Shown one piece after another: positions 7,253 to 15,768 of a stretch of DNA of 35,213 nt. Origin of the DNA: JALZAI01 sp038212215 (GTDB lineage Bacteria > Actinomycetota > Actinomycetes > Mycobacteriales > Jatrophihabitantaceae); NCBI GenBank assembly GCA_038212215.1, contig JBBQUT010000042.1, positions 1 to 35,213 on the forward strand, given 5' to 3'. Every line of letters starts with the position of its first letter. Within the stretch, counting starts at the first letter, position 1. The position numbers and the translations under genes are program-made. A model generated the notes under the pieces. The model saw nothing but the letters and a program-made list of their open reading frames with translations, made no database searches and was not told the origin of the DNA.

Positions 7253-8647
7253 TCACGCCCGGCTGGCGCGCAGGACGTTGTTTCGTGCAACGTCAGCGAA
7301 CCACCGTCCGCTGTCCTTGATCGTGCGCCGTTGGCTCGCATAGTCGACGCGGACCATGCCGAACCTGCGGCCGTATCCCCAGGCCCACTCGAAGTTGTCC
7401 ATGAGCGTCCAAACGAAATACCCCCGCAGGTCCACTCCGGCCGCTATCGCATCGAGCGCCGCCCGGACGTGGCTGTCGAGGTAGGCCACCCGCTGCCGGT
7501 CGTGAACGGCCCCGTCATCGGCGACGACATCGTCGAAAGCCGCCCCGTTTTCGGTGACGTACAGCGCGGGCGCGTCGTATTCGCGCGAGACCCGCTGCAG
7601 AATCTCGCTCAGACCGTCGGCGGCGATCTCCCAACCCATCTGGGTGACGGGTCGCCCGGTCGACACGTTCTCCACGTCGGCCGCGCCCACCCAGGCCCGG
7701 CTCGGCTCCGACAGGGAGCCGGGCCGGCTGACCTGCACGATTTGTTTGCGGTAGTAGTTGATCCCGAGGACGTCCAGCGGCATGCTCATCTGCTTCTCGT
7801 CCCCATCGCGGATATGGTCCCGGCCCACCACTGGGGCCAGATCGGCCAGCACATCGTCGGGATAGCGCCCGCGCAGGATCGGGTCCAGGAACAACCGGTT
7901 GCAGACGCCATCGACCCGGCGGGCGGCGTCGACATCGGCCGGGTCATCGGTGGCCGCGGTGGTCGGGAACAGGTTCAGGGTGATCCCGTACCGGAGCTCG
8001 GGACGAGCGGAGCGCATTGCTTCTACCGCCAGCCCATGGCCCAGCAGCAGGTGGTGGGCGGCACGGACCGAGGCGGCCGGCTCGTGACGTCCGGGCGCGT
8101 GATGGCCCGAGGCGTAGCCGAGAAAGGCGGAGCACCACGGCTCGTTCAGGGTCGTCCAGTCGCTCACCCGGTCGGCGAAGCGGCCGTGCGCCGCGGCCGC
8201 GTATTCGGCGAAGCGCAGCGCGACGTCCCGCTCCGGCCAGCCGCCGGCATCCTCCAGTGCCTGCGGCAGGTCCCAGTGATACAGCGTGATCCACGGCCGG
8301 ATGCCGGCTCCGAGCAACTCATCGAGCAGCCGGTCGTAGAAATCAACGCCGGCCGGAATGAGCGCGCCTCGACCGTCGGCCTGCAAACGCGGCCAGGCCA
8401 GGGAGAACCGATACGTGCCCACGCCGAGTTCCCGCATCAGGGCGACGTCCTCGCGGTAGCGGTGGTAGTGGTCGCACGCCACGTCGCCATTGTCACCGCC
8501 CAGGATCGTGCCGGGCGTGTGGGAGAAGGTGTCCCAGATCGATCGTCCCCGGCCGTCGACGTCGGTCGCGCCTTCGATCTGATAGCTGGCGGTGGCTGTG
8601 CCCCACGCGAAGTCGGTGGGGAATCGGATCGGCTCGCTGCTGGTCAT
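7253..8647 (-). CDS. Glycoside hydrolase family 1 beta-glycosidase (beta-glucosidase type)
   Basis: The protein has 464 residues, the usual GH1 length. It shows the N-terminal FAWGTATASYQIEG motif, the acid/base glutamate 169 in TLNEPW and the nucleophile glutamate 366 in YVTENG; the C-terminal motif WTLMDNFEWAWGY is also intact. There is no signal peptide, so it should act in the cytoplasm on imported beta-linked oligosaccharides. ATG 8647 is preceded by GAGAGG. It is the last gene of the leftward sugar operon, 61 bases after the LacI gene. Beta-glucosidase, beta-galactosidase and beta-mannosidase activities all occur in GH1. The company of a GH5-like enzyme suggests gluco- or manno-oligosaccharides (inference). 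Confidence 0.92.
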   Translation of the reverse strand: MTSSEPIRFPTDFAWGTATASYQIEGATDVDGRGRSIWDTFSHTPGTILGGDNGDVACDHYHRYREDVALMRELGVGTYRFSLAWPRLQADGRGALIPAGVDFYDRLLDELLGAGIRPWITLYHWDLPQALEDAGGWPERDVALRFAEYAAAAHGRFADRVSDWTTLNEPWCSAFLGYASGHHAPGRHEPAASVRAAHHLLLGHGLAVEAMRSARPELRYGITLNLFPTTAATDDPADVDAARRVDGVCNRLFLDPILRGRYPDDVLADLAPVVGRDHIRDGDEKQMSMPLDVLGINYYRKQIVQVSRPGSLSEPSRAWVGAADVENVSTGRPVTQMGWEIAADGLSEILQRVSREYDAPALYVTENGAAFDDVVADDGAVHDRQRVAYLDSHVRAALDAIAAGVDLRGYFVWTLMDNFEWAWGYGRRFGMVRVDYASQRRTIKDSGRWFADVARNNVLRASRA

Positions 8648-8708
8648 TCGATGTGCCTCTCGGACGGGTCGGGCGATAGCGGGCTGAGCACGTCACACAC
8701 CTACCCGA

Positions 8709-9734
8709 TCAGGGCCCTCGCCCAGGTGCTGGCGCGCTCGCCGTGCTGGCTCGTACCACCAGCCGAGATGTCTCGTCCTGGTAGCTCGCCGGATGCTTGT
8801 TCGCGATCGCCTCCAGCAATACTCGGCCCGCATGCGCGCCGTATGCAGCGACGTCGCGAGAGAGTGCTGTGAGGGTGGGATTGACCAATAGGCATAGATC
8901 GGAGTCGTCGCCGGCGACGATCGACAGGTCGTCGGGCACCGCGAGCCCCATTTCACGGGCGACACCGAGGGCCGCCACGGCCATCACATCGTTGTCGAAC
9001 GAGATAGCGGTCGGCCGTTTCGGCGCGGTCAGCAACTTACGGGTCGCGAGGGCGCCCTGATCGGGAGAATAGTCTGTCAACTCGACGCGCGAATCGTCCA
9101 GCTTGTGTCGGCGCATCGCCGTCTTGAACGCCGCCGTCCGCACTAGGGTGTGGTCGAGGGTGCGCAGTCCTGCGACGCGGGCGATGCGCCGGTGCCCGAG
9201 CGCGACGAGGTAATCGACGACCGATGTCACCGCGACCCGCTCGTCGCTCCACACAGCAGGCAAGCGGCTGTCCGTGCGCGGCCTGCCGACCAGGACGCCC
9301 GGAATATCGAGCCGATCGATCACACCGATCCGAACGTCATCGCGCCAGACGTCGGTGACGATGACGCCATCGATCCGGCGCTCTGCCCACCAGCCCTGGA
9401 TGGCCTCGATCGCGGCCGCGTGATCATCGACAATCTGCAGGAGCAAACCGGTGTGGCTGGCGGACAGCTCGGTTTCGAGGCCGGTGATGAATCGCATGAA
9501 GAACGGCTCGATACCCAGACTTCGGGCAATCACCCAACCTACGGAGTGCGCCCGTGACACCGACAATCCTCGCGCCACAATGTTCGGACGCCAACCGAGG
9601 TCGTTGGCGATGTCGAGAATCCGCTGTCGCGTGGTGCTCGACACCCCCGGCAGGCCGTTTAGCGCATAGGAAACCGCCCCTGAAGAAACACCCGCCAGCT
9701 TCGCAATGTCGGCGGTCGTGGGACGTTTCTGCAT
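8709..9734 (-). CDS. LacI-family transcriptional regulator of the sugar operon
   Basis: The protein has 341 residues from ATG 9734, with GAAGGAG 5 bases upstream; an open frame further up overlaps the permease gene and has no coding look. The N-terminus is a LacI helix-turn-helix (TTADIAKLAGVSSGAVSYALNG) with hinge helix, followed by a periplasmic-binding-like sensor domain ending in RLVVRAST. It lies 10 bases after the MalG-type permease and 61 bases before the GH1 gene, inside the operon it probably controls. Such regulators normally repress until a transported oligosaccharide or its product binds. Candidate operators are at 15381-15390 and 15413-15428. Confidence 0.9.
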   Translation of the reverse strand: MQKRPTTADIAKLAGVSSGAVSYALNGLPGVSSTTRQRILDIANDLGWRPNIVARGLSVSRAHSVGWVIARSLGIEPFFMRFITGLETELSASHTGLLLQIVDDHAAAIEAIQGWWAERRIDGVIVTDVWRDDVRIGVIDRLDIPGVLVGRPRTDSRLPAVWSDERVAVTSVVDYLVALGHRRIARVAGLRTLDHTLVRTAAFKTAMRRHKLDDSRVELTDYSPDQGALATRKLLTAPKRPTAISFDNDVMAVAALGVAREMGLAVPDDLSIVAGDDSDLCLLVNPTLTALSRDVAAYGAHAGRVLLEAIANKHPASYQDETSRLVVRASTASAPAPGRGP

Positions 9735-9744
9735 CGCAGCTCCT

Positions 9745-10674
9745 TCAGCCTTTAACGGAACCTTCCATGATTCCGGACACGATCTGCTTACCGGCGATGA
9801 AGAACAAGACGAGCAGCGGCAGCGTAGCGAGCAGCGCACCGGCGAGCAGGTGTGAGTACACCACCAGGGTGCCCGAGGCAAGGGTGCTCAGCGCCACCTG
9901 GACGGTCGGATGCGCGCTGCCCGACAGCGCGATCAAGGGCCACTGAAAGTCATTCCACGCCGCGAGGAAGGTGAGTAGCCCGAGAACACCGAACGCCGGT
10001 CGAGCTACTGGGACCACGATACTGGCGTAGATACGGATCGTGGACGCTCCGTCGACCCGGGCGCTGTCGATCAACTCGTCCGGGACGGCATCAGCAATGT
10101 ACTGGCGCATGTAGAAGACCCCGAATGCGGTCACCAGCCCCGGAAAGATCACTGAGGTGAGCTGTCCGGCCCAGCCAAGTTTTGTGATCAGGATGTAGAG
10201 GGGCACAATGCCCAGTTGCGGCGGCATGGCCAACGTCGCCAGCACGACTGCGAGCAGCACATTGCGGCCTCGGAAGCGCAGCTTGGCAAAGGCGAAACCG
10301 GCCAGCGAGCAGAAGAACATCACCGAGACGGCGATCACGGTGGAGACGATCGCGGAATTGATCAGTGACTTCGTGAAATACACGCCATCCTGGTGAAAGA
10401 CATTCGAAACGTTTTGCCCGAGGTGGCTGCCGGGAACTACGTTCGGCGGGATCTGTGCGAGTTCAGCGTCCGTGCCGGAGGACACGATGAACATCCAGTA
10501 GAACGGAAACGCGAACACGAGCAGGGTGAGGATCAGCACCGCATAAGTCAGCGGCCGAGCCGGCGTGTCTGATGGTGCGCGACCCATAATGGGTTTGTGC
10601 GCACGCCGCCTGCCACTTCGCCTCGTCGTGAGGGCCAGGTCCGTTGTGTCCGGCATTTCTGATCGAGGGCTCAC
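9745..10674 (-). CDS. Carbohydrate ABC transporter permease, MalG type
   Basis: The protein has 309 residues from GTG 10674, which overlaps the stop of the MalF-type permease in a GTGA (10671-10674). It has six hydrophobic segments and the cytoplasmic EAA-loop region DSARVDGASTIRIYASIVVPVARPA-like, with the conserved G followed by a proline-ending segment. This loop docks the ATPase subunit in the family. The C-terminus ends IMEGSVKG, typical of MalG proteins. With the MalF-type partner and the binding lipoprotein it forms an importer of the CUT1 class. The operon has no ATPase gene. Confidence 0.9.
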   Translation of the reverse strand: MSPRSEMPDTTDLALTTRRSGRRRAHKPIMGRAPSDTPARPLTYAVLILTLLVFAFPFYWMFIVSSGTDAELAQIPPNVVPGSHLGQNVSNVFHQDGVYFTKSLINSAIVSTVIAVSVMFFCSLAGFAFAKLRFRGRNVLLAVVLATLAMPPQLGIVPLYILITKLGWAGQLTSVIFPGLVTAFGVFYMRQYIADAVPDELIDSARVDGASTIRIYASIVVPVARPAFGVLGLLTFLAAWNDFQWPLIALSGSAHPTVQVALSTLASGTLVVYSHLLAGALLATLPLLVLFFIAGKQIVSGIMEGSVKG

Positions 10675-11666
10675 TTCGATCCACCGATCCGGGACGTAAG
10701 GAGTCCGTTCACAGCAGCGATGCCGAGGGTGATGAGAAACAGGACCCATGACATGGCCGCCGCGTACCCGAGGTTGAGGTCCTTCCAGCCGACCTTGTAG
10801 ATGAGCACGGCAACTGTCTGGAACTGGTGGATGCTACCGCCCGAGGCCGAGTTCGGGTTGCTGTCGAAGAGGAGCGGTTCGGTGAATAGTTGCAGTCCGC
10901 CGATCGTGCTCAACACCACAGTGAAAATGATTGCTGGTCGGATCATCGGCACGGTGACCTTCGTAAACTGTTTGATCTGGCTGGCGCCGTCGATCGCCGC
11001 GGCCTCGTAAAGCTCCCTCGGCACGGACTGCATAGAGGCCAGGTAGATCAGCGCGTTGTACCCGATCCAACGCCAGTCGACAATCACAGAAATTGCTGCC
11101 CAGGAGGACCATTTACCCGCCTGCCAATCGATCGGACCCACCCCGATGAAGTGCAAGACGTAGTTTGCCAACCCCGTGTCGCGGGCGAAGACCGTCCCGA
11201 AGACCAGAGTGGACGCGGCCACGGACGTGACGTAGGGCAGCAGAATACCCATTCTGAGCGTGGTCTGCATGCGCAATTTGCGGTTGAGCAGGCCGGCCAA
11301 GATCAACGCGAGAATCAGCTGCGGAATGGTCGAGATCAGGAAGATGCCGAAGGTGTTGATCAGAGCGTGCAGAAAGTCGCCGTCCTTGAAGACCCTTCTG
11401 AAGTTGGCCAGGCCAGCCCAACCGTCCTGCGTGGGATCATCGAGCTTCCAGACGCGCAATGACACGACGAGGTTGTAGACCAGCGGGAACAGGCCGAAGA
11501 CCGCGAACAGCAGAAAGAATGGCGAGATCAGCAAGTAGGGCGTGTACTTGACGTCCATCTTTCCCAGCCGCGATCGCCATCCAAGTCGATGGTCGGACCC
11601 GCCGGGGGAGCGGGCCGGCTCGTCGGTCTCTATTGTCGTCGGTGACGATTTAGTTATCTCCGACAT
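10671..11666 (-). CDS. Carbohydrate ABC transporter permease, MalF type
   Basis: The protein has 331 residues from ATG 11666, with AGAGGTGG just upstream; a longer reading to 11720 has no ribosome site. The N-terminal 40 residues are polar, then come six membrane segments starting at YLLISPFFLLFAVFGLF. The EAA loop reads ELYEAAAIDGASQIKQF, the classical form. It pairs with the MalG-type permease, to which it is translationally coupled. A strong hairpin precedes it, between this gene and the binding-protein gene, and probably lowers permease expression relative to the lipoprotein. Confidence 0.92.
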   Translation of the reverse strand: MSEITKSSPTTIETDEPARSPGGSDHRLGWRSRLGKMDVKYTPYLLISPFFLLFAVFGLFPLVYNLVVSLRVWKLDDPTQDGWAGLANFRRVFKDGDFLHALINTFGIFLISTIPQLILALILAGLLNRKLRMQTTLRMGILLPYVTSVAASTLVFGTVFARDTGLANYVLHFIGVGPIDWQAGKWSSWAAISVIVDWRWIGYNALIYLASMQSVPRELYEAAAIDGASQIKQFTKVTVPMIRPAIIFTVVLSTIGGLQLFTEPLLFDSNPNSASGGSIHQFQTVAVLIYKVGWKDLNLGYAAAMSWVLFLITLGIAAVNGLLTSRIGGSK

Positions 11667-11745
11667 CTTGTCCACCTCTGTCGTTCTGTGCAGGGCTTCG
11701 GTTCCCGCCTGAGTCCTCACGCATGTCAGTCAACCGGCAGCGAGT

Positions 11746-11782
11746 CGTGGGTGGAGGGCACGGCGGCGGCCCTCCACCCACG
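11746..11782 (-). terminator. 13-bp perfect intercistronic stem-loop between binding protein and permeases
   Basis: CGTGGGTGGAGGG (11746-11758) and CCCTCCACCCACG (11770-11782) pair perfectly around an 11-base loop. It lies 16 bases after the binding-protein stop and 79 bases before the MalF-type start. There is no T-run on the minus-strand exit side. Such elements often cause partial termination or protect the upstream mRNA, keeping the binding protein in excess over the permeases, as with the malE-malF intergenic repeats of enteric bacteria. Confidence 0.7.
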
Positions 11783-11798
11783 ATCTCTGCGAGCCGGC

Positions 11799-13115
11799 TC
11801 AGCCGGCGGCGGCCTTCTCGGCGTCCTTCTGTGCGCGAGCCCAACCCGAAGTCGCGTTGAACTTCCCCTGCTCGACCGCGGTCAGATCCAGCTCAACGGC
11901 GACGCGAACGGCACCGTTCTTCGTACCCAGGAATTGCGGTGGATTCGGCAGCTTCACCGCCGCTGCCGTGAAGATCTTGCCAGTCGGGGCGTTGTTCGCG
12001 TTCGGGTTCGTGTAGTCGGCAATCGCAGGATTGGTCCACAACGCGGGCTGGGAGGGCAGGTTGCCGGCGTCCTTGAAGACCGCGATCTGCTGCGCTGGCT
12101 GCACGAGCCACTTCACGAGGTCGGCGGCGGCCGTGGTGTTCTTTCCCTGCTTGGGAACTGTCCACCACGATCCGCCCCAGTTGCCACCGCCACCGGGGAT
12201 GTCAGCGACGTCCCAGACACCATGGCCGCCTGCGTTCGTCTTGATCTGTCCGAGCATCCAGGCGGGGCAGGCCACCGTCGCGAACGAGTCGTTCTTGAAA
12301 CCCGCCGCCCACGCGGTTGCGTTGGCCTGCGGCAGGCCCGCGGACAACCCGGCCGAGATCACCTTGTTGGCGATGTCCCACGCGAGCTTTGGTCCGCCGG
12401 ACATGGCCAGCTTGTTATTCGAGTCGAAGTACCCCACCGGTTGCTGGCCGAGAATCGGATTCATGATCGTCACGCCGTCGTCGACGAACTTCGTCTTGGA
12501 GTTCCCGATGCCGGCTTCGAACTTCTTCCCGGTTGCTACGTAGTCGTCCCAGGTGGGCCACAGCTTGCTGACGGCATTACGGTCAGTCGGCAGACCGGCC
12601 TTCTTGAACAGATCGGTTCGATAACACATGGCCAGTCCGCCGACGTCGGTGCCCAGGCCTATCGTTTGGCCGCCTTGAGTGGCCTCATCCCACTTCCACG
12701 GGATGTAGGCGCTCTTGAGGGATGCGTCGAGCTTGCCGAGGTCGACGAACTTCGATGCCTGATTGCGGAAACTGATGATGAAACCCTCGTCGATTGCCGA
12801 GATGTCAGGCGCGCCGCTGCCTGCGACCAGAAACTTTTGCAGGTTCTGGTGGGTGGTGTTGTAGTCGCCGGTCACTTCCGTGATCGTGACGTTCGGATGC
12901 AAGGTCTTGTATTGGGCGATCAGGCCCTTCAGTCCGAAGTCGCCCCAGTCCGCGATCTTGAGGCTGATCTTCTTGCCGGAGTTTGTTCCTGGGCCAGAGC
13001 TCGAACTCGACCCGCTGGAGCAGGCCGCGAGAGCTACAACGCTGGCCGTGCCAATTACTAGTGCCGTGACCAGGCGTCGTCGACGCGACGGTGCCCCCTG
13101 CTGCATTCTCTTCAT
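11799..13115 (-). CDS. Sugar ABC transporter substrate-binding lipoprotein
   Basis: The protein has 438 residues from ATG 13115, with GGAGAG 6 bases upstream; an ATG at 13133 lacks a ribosome site. An arginine-rich n-region and a hydrophobic stretch lead to the lipobox LAAC, followed by a Ser/Gly-rich linker, so the mature protein is a lipid-anchored surface receptor. The body is a cluster B-type binding protein (start ISLKIADWGDFG; later GLGTDVGGLAMCYRTDLFKKAGLP). It delivers an oligosaccharide to the downstream permeases. The 117-base gap before it shows no convincing promoter, so it is probably read from the GH5 promoter. Confidence 0.92.
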   Translation of the reverse strand: MKRMQQGAPSRRRRLVTALVIGTASVVALAACSSGSSSSSGPGTNSGKKISLKIADWGDFGLKGLIAQYKTLHPNVTITEVTGDYNTTHQNLQKFLVAGSGAPDISAIDEGFIISFRNQASKFVDLGKLDASLKSAYIPWKWDEATQGGQTIGLGTDVGGLAMCYRTDLFKKAGLPTDRNAVSKLWPTWDDYVATGKKFEAGIGNSKTKFVDDGVTIMNPILGQQPVGYFDSNNKLAMSGGPKLAWDIANKVISAGLSAGLPQANATAWAAGFKNDSFATVACPAWMLGQIKTNAGGHGVWDVADIPGGGGNWGGSWWTVPKQGKNTTAAADLVKWLVQPAQQIAVFKDAGNLPSQPALWTNPAIADYTNPNANNAPTGKIFTAAAVKLPNPPQFLGTKNGAVRVAVELDLTAVEQGKFNATSGWARAQKDAEKAAAG

Positions 13116-13232
13116 TTTCTTCTCTCCAACCATCTGACTCTGGTGCTACCGAGGCTCGCGGTGCTTGCCGGCGTATCGCGTACGATCAGCCCGCGCGGTC
13201 AAGCGACAATTCTCATATTGATTCCCGCCGCT

Positions 13233-15191
13233 TCAGGTCACATCGGCCTCCAAACACAGCACTTCGACGCCGAATCGGCCCAGGCAGATATCACCGAGCG
13301 GATCAGCCCGATCGATTGCGCGCAGTCGCAGTCCGTCACGAAGCTGCGGTTTGACGAGCAGTTCTTCAGCCGACTGGCTGACGAGCCAGATGAACCGCCG
13401 ACCGTCTGAGTGGCTCAACTCACCGACGTGCACCAGCGGATCATCGACGAGCACGTCACGCTGCACTCCCGCGATCACCGCCAGCGCGCTGTATATCCGG
13501 TAAGTGGGCTCCGGGTTGACGGCAGCTAGCTGCGCCCCGAAATGCTCGAAGGCATAGGTGGCGAGGACGGCCCTCCCCATTCCTACCTCATTGACGAGCA
13601 ACGCGGGTCGCCCCTCTTCGTCGACCGCCACAACGGTTGCCTCAGCGGCATTTACCGGCAGGTAGGACCGCGCAGCCACGCTGCCACCGACTCTGAAAGT
13701 CAGCCTGGCGCCCACGGGAATTCCGCCGAATTCCTGAACGAATGTGATCGTCACCCTCTCATCCGCCACAGGGTTCGCGAGACCATAGACCAGTTGATGC
13801 TCGACGCCGAACAAGCCGTTCAGATCCGCGTACCACGGTCCACGCTGCACGTCGTGACCGCCGGTGAAGTAGGAGGCGTATACCGTCGCACCGCCGCTCG
13901 CCAGCTGGGCGAGTCTGCGCCACGTTCCCGATGTCAACTGCTTGATCGACGGCGCGATGAGCAACGCCGCGTCTGCGGGCAGCCCGTCGAGTTCCCGAGC
14001 GAGTACCACCGGCAGATCAGCTTCGCGCGCGGCGACGTAAGCCTGTCGCAAACTTGCTACCGGAGTCGTCTGATCCTCAGGTTCAGTGAACGGGTATCGC
14101 ATCTCCAGGTAGGACGGCACGATCACGGCCACGCTCGCATCGGGACGGGAGCAGTTGACAACGTCAATGTGATCGAGCACGGCGCGGAATTTCGCTAGCT
14201 CACGCAGCGGCTCTTTCGGCGCACCGCCTGCGTCGGTGATGCCGAAATGCATCTCGAACGGATGATGCGAGTACGGGGGCTGCGCCCACAGACTGTCGTA
14301 GTCGGTGTTATTCCACGCGATCCAGCCGGTCGCACCGGCCAGCAACGAGTTGTGCAGAACTTGCCGATAGTAATGACCGGCATTCTCCGCCGACGCGAAA
14401 TCGGTCGTGACACCAAACTCCTCCAGCACTACTGGCTTTCCGGCGAATCCCGCTAATTCGCAGATGAAGGCCGCCGACAGGTGCTGGCGCACGAGGTCGG
14501 TTTCCATGCGGTAGACGTGGGGTCCGAGAAAGTCGACCAGCGGCGCGATCTCACGGACGGAGAACCCGTTGTCCTGTCCGGTCATCTCGACGCCCCAAGT
14601 TCCGTCGCCCGTCGATACCGGCTGCGTTCCACCCGCGGCTCGGACCGCCTCGATGAGCAGCTGTGCCCATGGCGTGACGACCTCGCGATGCGCCGGCTCG
14701 AGTCCGAGGTGCCTTGGCCGCCCGTAGATGGGCATCTCGTTGGACAACAGCCAACCCGCGACCGCTGGGTGGTCGGTGAGTCGCCGGACGAACTGGCCGG
14801 CGAACCATGCTTGTCGCGCGACCAGCCAAACGTCGGCATACAGATCACGCTCACCGCGCCAGGCGGGATCCCAGTTCTCGCCGGACATGTGGCCGATGAT
14901 GAATGTCGGCACGCTCTGCATCCCCAACGCAAGGTGACGATCGAGGAAGTCGGCGAACCGGTCGAGCATCTCGTCGTCGATCCGGTCCGGCGCGGGGTGA
15001 AAGTCAGGCCAGTAGGCGAAGGACCTGGTCATGTTCAATCCATGTTCAGCAAGCACCTGAAGCTCTTCGCTGACGACGTTGCCGTCGTAGTTACGCCACA
15101 TAAGAGGACCACCGGTGCGTGACCAGAAGTTGGCTCCGAGCCAGATCTGGGGCTGCCCTCGATGGCTCACCTTGTCGAAGTGACGCCGCAT
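13233..15191 (-). CDS. Cytoplasmic GH5-like glycoside hydrolase (beta-mannanase/endoglucanase type)
   Basis: The protein has 652 residues; ATG 15191 follows AGGGAGG closely. The N-terminal 340 residues look like a clan GH-A TIM barrel: start LGANFWSRTGGPLMW, acid/base glutamate 152 in LLSNEMPIYG and nucleophile glutamate 258 in VVLEEFG. The C-terminal 300 residues resemble the glutaminase-like and beta-sandwich parts of GH42-type beta-galactosidases (VVLARELDGLPADAALLIAPS). There is no signal peptide, so it would cleave imported oligosaccharides. It is first in the operon with the transporter and GH1 enzyme. A beta-1,4-mannoside or -glucoside substrate is inferred from the fold. The subfamily is not certain and a GH2/GH42-like exo-enzyme is an alternative. 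Confidence 0.75.
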   Translation of the reverse strand: MRRHFDKVSHRGQPQIWLGANFWSRTGGPLMWRNYDGNVVSEELQVLAEHGLNMTRSFAYWPDFHPAPDRIDDEMLDRFADFLDRHLALGMQSVPTFIIGHMSGENWDPAWRGERDLYADVWLVARQAWFAGQFVRRLTDHPAVAGWLLSNEMPIYGRPRHLGLEPAHREVVTPWAQLLIEAVRAAGGTQPVSTGDGTWGVEMTGQDNGFSVREIAPLVDFLGPHVYRMETDLVRQHLSAAFICELAGFAGKPVVLEEFGVTTDFASAENAGHYYRQVLHNSLLAGATGWIAWNNTDYDSLWAQPPYSHHPFEMHFGITDAGGAPKEPLRELAKFRAVLDHIDVVNCSRPDASVAVIVPSYLEMRYPFTEPEDQTTPVASLRQAYVAAREADLPVVLARELDGLPADAALLIAPSIKQLTSGTWRRLAQLASGGATVYASYFTGGHDVQRGPWYADLNGLFGVEHQLVYGLANPVADERVTITFVQEFGGIPVGARLTFRVGGSVAARSYLPVNAAEATVVAVDEEGRPALLVNEVGMGRAVLATYAFEHFGAQLAAVNPEPTYRIYSALAVIAGVQRDVLVDDPLVHVGELSHSDGRRFIWLVSQSAEELLVKPQLRDGLRLRAIDRADPLGDICLGRFGVEVLCLEADVT

Positions 15192-15380
15192 GAACCTCCC
15201 TTGACGTGCATTTTCGCTACCGCGACGCCGCGCGTCACGGACGCGGACGTTGAGGTGCCCGTCCGGTTGTCTGCCTGTCGACCTCTTACGTTTGCGCCCA
15301 CCGCGGTGCCGCCGCGTGCGACGTTCTAGCCGCAGATCGCCCGGCTGTCGGACCCTTGTGGGCCACCCGGGGCACCGCTG

Positions 15381-15390
15381 GTTTCGAAAC
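15381..15390. promoter_or_regulatory. Candidate LacI-family operator upstream of the GH5 gene
   Basis: GTTTCGAAAC is a perfect 10-base palindrome with a central CG, the centre usual in LacI-family sites. It lies about 190 bases before the GH5 start and about 14 bases downstream of a candidate -10 box, where bound repressor would block transcription. The link to the operon's LacI protein is inference from position. Confidence 0.4.
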
Positions 15391-15404
15391 TGTTTCTGAA
15401 CGTC

Positions 15405-15433
15405 ATCAGAGTACTTAAGGGCTTAAGTTGCAA
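15405..15433 (-). promoter_or_regulatory. Candidate promoter of the sugar operon with an inverted repeat in the spacer
   Basis: On the minus strand TTGCAA (15433-15428) and TCTGAT (15410-15405) are spaced by 17 bases, each matching consensus at 4 of 6 positions. The spacer is nearly filled by ACTTAAG-GG-CTTAAGT (15413-15428), a perfect 7-bp inverted repeat and an AT-rich island in GC-rich DNA. The rest of the 340-base gap 15192-15531 shows no gene and would include a leader of about 200 bases. Confidence 0.35.
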
Positions 15434-15531
15434 GGGTGCGTGGCCACTGCGCCTGAATTGTGACCAAAAATGCCCTCGCCTAATGGGGAGCTAAGTGGTG
15501 CAGCGCGGTGCCTTGGGGTCGAGTTGTGCGC

Positions 15532-15696
15532 TCAGGCGACGACCTCGACTTCGACGCCCGCGGCTTGATAGGTGGCCAGCGCCCGCGCATCCCTGGTGGC
15601 CAGGACAAGATGGTTGGTCATAGCCGCCAACGCGACGATCGCGTCGTGAGCCGACTGCTCCACCGTCACCCTACCCAGCTGTGCCGATAAGCAACA
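15532..15696 (-). pseudogene. C-terminal remnant of a VapC/PIN-domain toxin
   Basis: The minus-strand frame ending in TGA at 15532-15534 reads GRVTVEQSAHDAIVALAAM then TNHLVLATRDARAL and GVEVEVVA. This matches the last third of a PIN-domain toxin, including the DAIVAA-like helix and the TRD acidic site. The frame is closed upstream by TAA at 15697-15699, and no N-terminal part with the first Asp and the Glu is visible. The only in-frame starts are GTG codons at 15669 and 15663. It is best read as a 5'-deleted vapC. No antitoxin gene is next to it, but two intact vapBC pairs lie within 1 kb. Confidence 0.6.
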
Positions 15697-15768
15697 TTAT
15701 GTCAAGCGATAGAGTTCTTTGCTGCAATCGATGCCGGCGGTGCGCCGTGGGGGTGTAAGGATGCGCTA

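Noticed and set aside
7331..8872. 513-codon plus-strand frame opposite the GH1 gene
   Set aside because: It is the antisense of an intact GH1 enzyme, a frequent effect of high GC content; it has no motifs.
13116..13232. Separate promoter for the binding-protein gene (TTGACC on the minus strand)
   Set aside because: No -10 box occurs at a suitable distance; readthrough from the GH5 promoter is simpler.
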